The notes beneath the pieces are model-generated. The model saw only the letters and a program-made list of their open reading frames with translations, was not told the DNA's origin and did no database searches. Position numbers and translations under genes: made by a program. Shown piece after piece: positions 60,401-64,000 of a DNA stretch of 64,000 nucleotides. The stretch's first letter is position 1, and each line of letters opens with the position of its first letter. This DNA is from Cornus controversa (lineage: Eukaryota; Streptophyta; Magnoliopsida; Cornales; Cornaceae). The DNA lies in the NCBI GenBank assembly GCA_026545225.1, contig CM048852.1, positions 57,915,146 to 57,979,145 of the forward strand, written 5' to 3'.

Positions 60401-62326
60401 TAAGTAGTATTTTTACTATCCTTCTTGAGGAAAAATGGCAGGAAAGAGCAAGGGAGTAAAAAATTACCCATTTCAACCTACTTATAGCAAACGAATTCCT
60501 TTTTATTCACATAATAAAATATTCCTTTTCCTTTCCCTTCATTTCTCTCCACCATCCTTCTCAAACAATATGAAAGGGCTACCACTAGCTTTTCACTTTT
60601 TTCCCTTCACTATCCAAACATGAGGAATTAGCACTATCCTTTCATTTCTCTTCTTCTCTATATTAATTAATGATTATCCAACTGCAATGGAAAAGTTTAG
60701 TGTCGTTCTACTTGTCAACAAAAAAAAAAAGTTCAGTATTGTTTTCCAATCTATATTTCTAATATGTTCAATGTTTGGTTGAGCATCGCAAGTGCTCGAA
60801 CCACCAAGGCATGTAGCCTAGTGGTATCTCCTCTCCTTTTAAAGCGGAAGGTGAGGGTTCAACCCTCCCCCAGAGCATTGTGGAGTTACTCACCAAGGAA
60901 AAAAAAATTAAAAGTGCAAAGGATGGGATGAACCGTTCATAAATTATCCATGTACTGAAACTTGTATTAGAATTCACTTGGAAATAGCAAAAAGGTATAC
61001 TATGAAGTTCCTCATCAAAAGAATGAATCTGACCTTAATATCTTTGTTCATCATTTTCAAGTAACGCCCAGTGCCTGTAACAGTACCACCAGTTCCAATT
61101 CCTGCAACAAATATGTCGACACTACCCATGGTATCTTCCCATATTTCTGGGCCTGTGGTTTCGAAGTGGATCTGTAGTTCATGGAGGTAAACTTTTAAAA
61201 AAATATATAAAAAAATATTTACACCCAAGAGCAATTAATAAATCTAGAAAGAAGTGAACCAGAAATGACCTTTGAATTAGACATATTATCAAACTGTTTG
61301 AACATGTATGCATTTGGTGTCCTCAGAACAATTTCTTCAGCTTTATCAACAGCCCCTTTTATACCTTTCATCGGGTCTGTCAAAACAACCTCTGCTCCAA
61401 ATGCACGTAAAAGGATCCGCCTTTCAAGATTGATGGATGCAGGCATGGTGACTATAACTTTATATCCCTTGGTTGCTGCCACAAATGCGATACCAAGTCC
61501 TGTATTTCCACTAGTTGGTTCAACCAATACACTCTGCATAAGGACACAAATCTAATTATTTGTGATATCTAACGATACTAAGGATGTGGCTTTCTTAGAC
61601 TTCAATGGCTGACCCAAGTTTTTGGGGAGAAGAATTTTGTACAAGAATTGGGGGTGATTGCCTAGTGCACCAGTAAAATGCTAGGGCTATGAAACATGAA
61701 AATGCGTGTTCAAATCCTAACAGCAGCCACTTAGTGCAAATAATGCCAAAGGTTCGATCTGTATCAAATCCACCCACCCAACACCCACGATTAATAGGAC
61801 TACACAAGGTAATGACCTTTTTTAATGTCGTACAATAACAACAAACGCTGATTTACAAGGAGCATTTTATTAGTTACTGCAATCGAAGAATAAAACTAAC
61901 CTTGCCAGGAGAAATTGCACCACTTTCTTCAGCGTCAGATATCATACTATAACCAATTCTGAAATGTCATCAATTAAAACAGATGGCATTAGTTTAATCA
62001 TAATGTATCCCCAATTAGAGACACGAACCGCAAAGCGGCATTAGATGATAAGTAGCTGTATGGATGGGCCATGTCCAAAGTTGAACTACTAAGATGAACC
62101 CATATATCTAAGAGATTGTTTACTCTCAAGCAATAAAAGCACATATAACATATGAAGAAGGGCGAAAAAAATCACCAAGATCATAGAGAACCACTATCTC
62201 CGAAGTCAAAAATTACCTATCCTTGACACTCCGGCAAGGTTCCATGGATTCAAGTTTTGCCGCAACATTTGCCACACAGCCTTTTGTAACTTTATTGAGA
62301 TATATCATCGGTGTTCTCCCAATCAA
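53604..62326 (-). CDS. O-acetylserine (thiol) lyase / cysteine synthase family (5' partial)
   Basis: Nine exons join in frame: 62326-62217, 61958-61901, 61533-61270, 61171-61034, 57149-57098, 56985-56936, 55197-55138, 54621-54541 and 53684-53604 (297 aa plus stop). This is a PLP enzyme making cysteine from O-acetylserine and sulfide. It starts at [11 protein letters not shown]. The PLP lysine is in CRSVKDR, the substrate loop is PTSGNTG, the phosphate loop is GIGTGGT, and GISSGA binds the pyridine ring. TSGNTG and GTGGT, rather than the TSGNMG and GSGGT of cyanoalanine synthases, favour OASTL activity. Between SGENPG and YVPGILDVD the usual PHLIQGIGAG segment is absent. The ending FPSFGERY resembles S-sulfocysteine synthase. 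The first exon (start codon, any transit peptide) was not found and may lie beyond the window. Confidence 0.92.
53672..54230 (+). pseudogene. Possible Ty1/copia gag remnant in the last OASTL intron
   Basis: On the plus strand a frame has [16 protein letters not shown], and the next frame has [20 protein letters not shown], which recalls a decayed CCHC zinc knuckle of copia gag polyproteins. Lys/Glu-rich text follows ([14 protein letters not shown] near 54160). Frames shift repeatedly and no LTR was found. Its first bases overlap the last OASTL exon, so only the intron part can be retroelement. Tentative. Confidence 0.33.
55198..56935. other. OASTL intron, no other features seen
   Basis: A 1.7-kb intron between the exons at 56985-56936 and 55197-55138. 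It contains a short direct duplication at about 55826-55876 (ACAATGTTCAAGATTAATGG twice). No mobile element was recognised. Confidence 0.6.
58514..59909 (-). mobile_element. Solo LTR, 1396 bp, with 5-bp target duplication
   Basis: The plus strand starts TGTTGGAAATTGG and ends ATCCCAACA, giving TG..CA ends. ATGAT flanks both sides (58509-58513 and 59910-59914). No internal retroelement sequence or second LTR is present, so it is best read as a solo LTR left by LTR-LTR recombination. Reading from the right, TGTTGGGATTTTGTGCCC is a typical plant LTR start, so the element probably lay on the minus strand, the same sense as the host gene. Confidence 0.87.
60805..60910 (+). mobile_element. tRNA-derived SINE
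   Basis: An A-box-like TGTAGCCTAGTGGTATC and a B-box-like GAGGGTTCAACCCTC are about 40 bp apart, followed by a short body and a poly-A run at about 60898-60907. These are pol III internal promoter features of plant SINEs. AAGTGC occurs on both sides (about 60789 and 60913) and may be a short target duplication. It lies antisense to the OASTL gene. Confidence 0.7.
61646..61810 (+). mobile_element. Possible second SINE, diverged
   Basis: GATTGCCTAGTGCACCAG (A-box-like) and GCGTGTTCAAATCCTAAC (B-box-like) lie about 55 bp apart. There is no clear poly-A or target duplication. It sits in the OASTL intron between the exons at 61958-61901 and 61533-61270. Confidence 0.4.
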
Positions 62327-63233
62327 CTATACCAATTTGTTACAACTGCTCAAATCAGTTAAATTTTGATGCATAAGCAAACCAACTGAAAGGTAAACCA
62401 CGATGTTATACATAAAAGACTGTAACTACCACCTAGAATATTAGGTCCACTTTCACATTATTAACTTTTCCAAAACTACATCAAAATCATGAGCAAATTT
62501 CTGAAAATGAATTTAAACTAATCATATCAAAGAAGTCCCGAAGCAGAAGAAACTATTTTTCTGAATAATTAGAAAATAGTATTTCTAAAATGACAGATGA
62601 GTTAATAGATTCAAAATACAAAGAGAGTAAGATGTTTATTGAAGAAAGATGAAGTTTCCCTTTTATACTCAATTTGTTGTAAAGTAATTCTGCTGAACCC
62701 AATTTAATCCCAGAGAATGTGCTCGTCCTATAAAAACCACATACTATTCTTGTCTTTTACTTATTTAAAAAAAAAAAAAAGATGATTATTATTGTCTGTT
62801 AGAATATGTGAGAATAATACTTGAGTTGGAGGCAAATGTTCTAACAGGGGTACTTTTGTAATTACCAGTTTGCTATTATTATCTCATTCTACAAAAATTG
62901 CAACTCTTATTTCTCTCCCTTTCTCTTTTTTCTTCTTTTATCAACCTTAATCATAAACCTACTACACTTTGCATTTTAACATGCAATAAACTCATAGCTA
63001 TTCTATAAATTTGACGCCTTCTACGTAATGAACATTCACGAGTACCATAAAATCAAAATCAAAACTACTTGCTCATGTAATGAAACCATATAAAATGAAG
63101 CCAGGTTCAACCAAGATGATTGTAAAACTCTCTTTTATTTTTATCACTAATAGACGACGCTCCTAATTTCCTCCTCACTTGTTGATTTTTAACCCTCTCT
63201 CTTTGTGCCACTCCTACATTGATCGGCGTTGAA
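62327..63233. other. Upstream of the first visible OASTL exon
   Basis: An AG splice acceptor directly precedes LIGRTP at 62327-62328 (minus strand). I searched this stretch by eye for a short exon ending in the usual DVTE/DVTQ and found none. It is probably intron. Confidence 0.45.
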
Positions 63234-64000
63234 TGTTACGCATTCTAGCCTCTTAACTTATGTATTTTATTCTCTTAGTGATATTTTATTTTGTGATTTT
63301 ACTTTGTTTTAGTGTTTTCTGTATTTTCAGGGCCTTAATGATTATTTCAGTTAAAACCAAGCTTTTGGGTTTTTAAAGAAGACATCCAAGATGGTTAGAT
63401 GAAGCCTACATCAAGGAGATTCACTCAACCATTTATTTCAACTCAAATCAGCCCAAGAAAGAGGTCCAAGAGAATTACAGCTGCTTAAGAAGGTTTCGGG
63501 CCTGAAGCCCAAATCTGCGCATAATACAGTCTTAATCCCGTTTTGGAAAACGGACCAGAAGTCTTATTTCCGAGCCTCAAATCGACATTATTTTCGCGTA
63601 GGGTTGAACGAAATTTGATTCTGCACACTTTTGTATTTCACGAAAATTCCGTAAATCGGACTTCTAGTGGGTCAAAAGTTGGGCCGAAGTCAGCAGAAAA
63701 AACCCACCTGATTAGTGCTGCGAGAAACCCTAATTTATTCCTAATTGGATTAGGACTTTGGTGTATTCTCTTGGGGAATAAAGTGAAGACTTGGAGGCTG
63801 AATTGAGAGGAAATTAGACGGAGAGAACAGAGCTTGGAGAGTCTGAGAAGGCTGAGAAGAGAACAGAAACATATTGCAGAGCCATTGGAGAACAAAGTCA
63901 TACGCGTAATTCAGAAAGATGATGTCTTCTTCCTCAACAGTTGAAGCTTCTTCTTCTACCATGAGCGGCTAGTTCATCCACTAGGGTTTTGATGTAGCCC
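63234..64000. mobile_element. Probable start of an LTR retrotransposon or LTR (cut by window end)
   Basis: TGTTACGCATTCTAGCC at 63234 looks like an LTR start. The following GC-richer text and the 'tagggttttgatg' type ending near 63980 resemble plant Ty3/gypsy LTR sequence. No target duplication or second end is visible inside the window. Alternatively this is unrelated repetitive sequence. Confidence 0.42.

Larger units (their letters stand above)
57150..61033. other. Large OASTL intron (3.9 kb) enlarged by insertions
   Basis: The longest intron of the visible gene. It hosts the solo LTR at 58514-59909 and a tRNA-derived SINE near 60805. The remainder has no recognisable genes. Confidence 0.7.

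Noticed and set aside
60805-60880. Functional tRNA gene
   Set aside because: The A and B boxes are present, but no cloverleaf with an acceptor stem and anticodon arm could be folded by eye; the poly-A tail marks a SINE.

Overview
This is nuclear DNA of a flowering plant, almost certainly a eudicot. Genes are few, AT-rich introns with GT..AG borders interrupt most of them, (AT)n microsatellites are everywhere, and small inverted-repeat transposons with target-site duplications (TSDs) are common. The proteins match plant-specific families: chloroplast ACHT thioredoxin, MATE/DTX transporter, plant presenilin, MYB60-type R2R3-MYB and O-acetylserine (thiol) lyase. I cannot name the species from the sequence.

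Layout. 1-10 kb: no complete gene; one possible terminal exon (1460-1583), a 146-bp MITE, a 1.35-kb Mutator-like element (MULE) with an exact 9-bp TSD, a decayed PIF/Harbinger transposase and several short tandem duplications. 10.6-13.1 kb (minus): four-exon ACHT4-type thioredoxin. 13.9-16.4 kb: small transposons. 17.3-20.4 kb (minus): eight-exon MATE/DTX transporter with a three-copy inverted repeat in its first intron. 20.7-36.2 kb: a gene-free repeat block containing a second G-rich MULE with a 9-bp TSD, tandem repeats, a large foldback, a 4.7-kb satellite array whose monomers change orientation twice, a Ty1/copia 3' remnant and a MITE. 40.0-41.4 kb (plus): intronless presenilin. 45.7-46.8 kb (plus): a possible orphan first exon. 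48.3-49.8 kb (plus): three-exon MYB60-like gene. 53.6-62.3 kb (minus): an OASTL/cysteine synthase gene, nine exons visible, with its N-terminal exon not found; one intron carries a 1.4-kb solo LTR. 63.2-64 kb: probable start of another LTR.

The five recognised genes are unrelated in function and each has its own promoter; nothing suggests a cluster or a shared pathway. Exon borders were set by hand from reading frame, splice sites and remembered family sequences. They join in frame for the thioredoxin (317 aa), MATE (496 aa) and MYB (373 aa) genes and for the visible OASTL part (297 aa).

I found no new enzymatic or defence system. The more unusual items are the two MULEs with G-rich minisatellite cores, the orientation-switching dimeric satellite, the template-switch-like inverted repeat in the MATE intron, the OASTL that lacks the loop used to dock serine acetyltransferase, and a 42-bp retroposed tRNA-head-like insertion with an 11-bp TSD.
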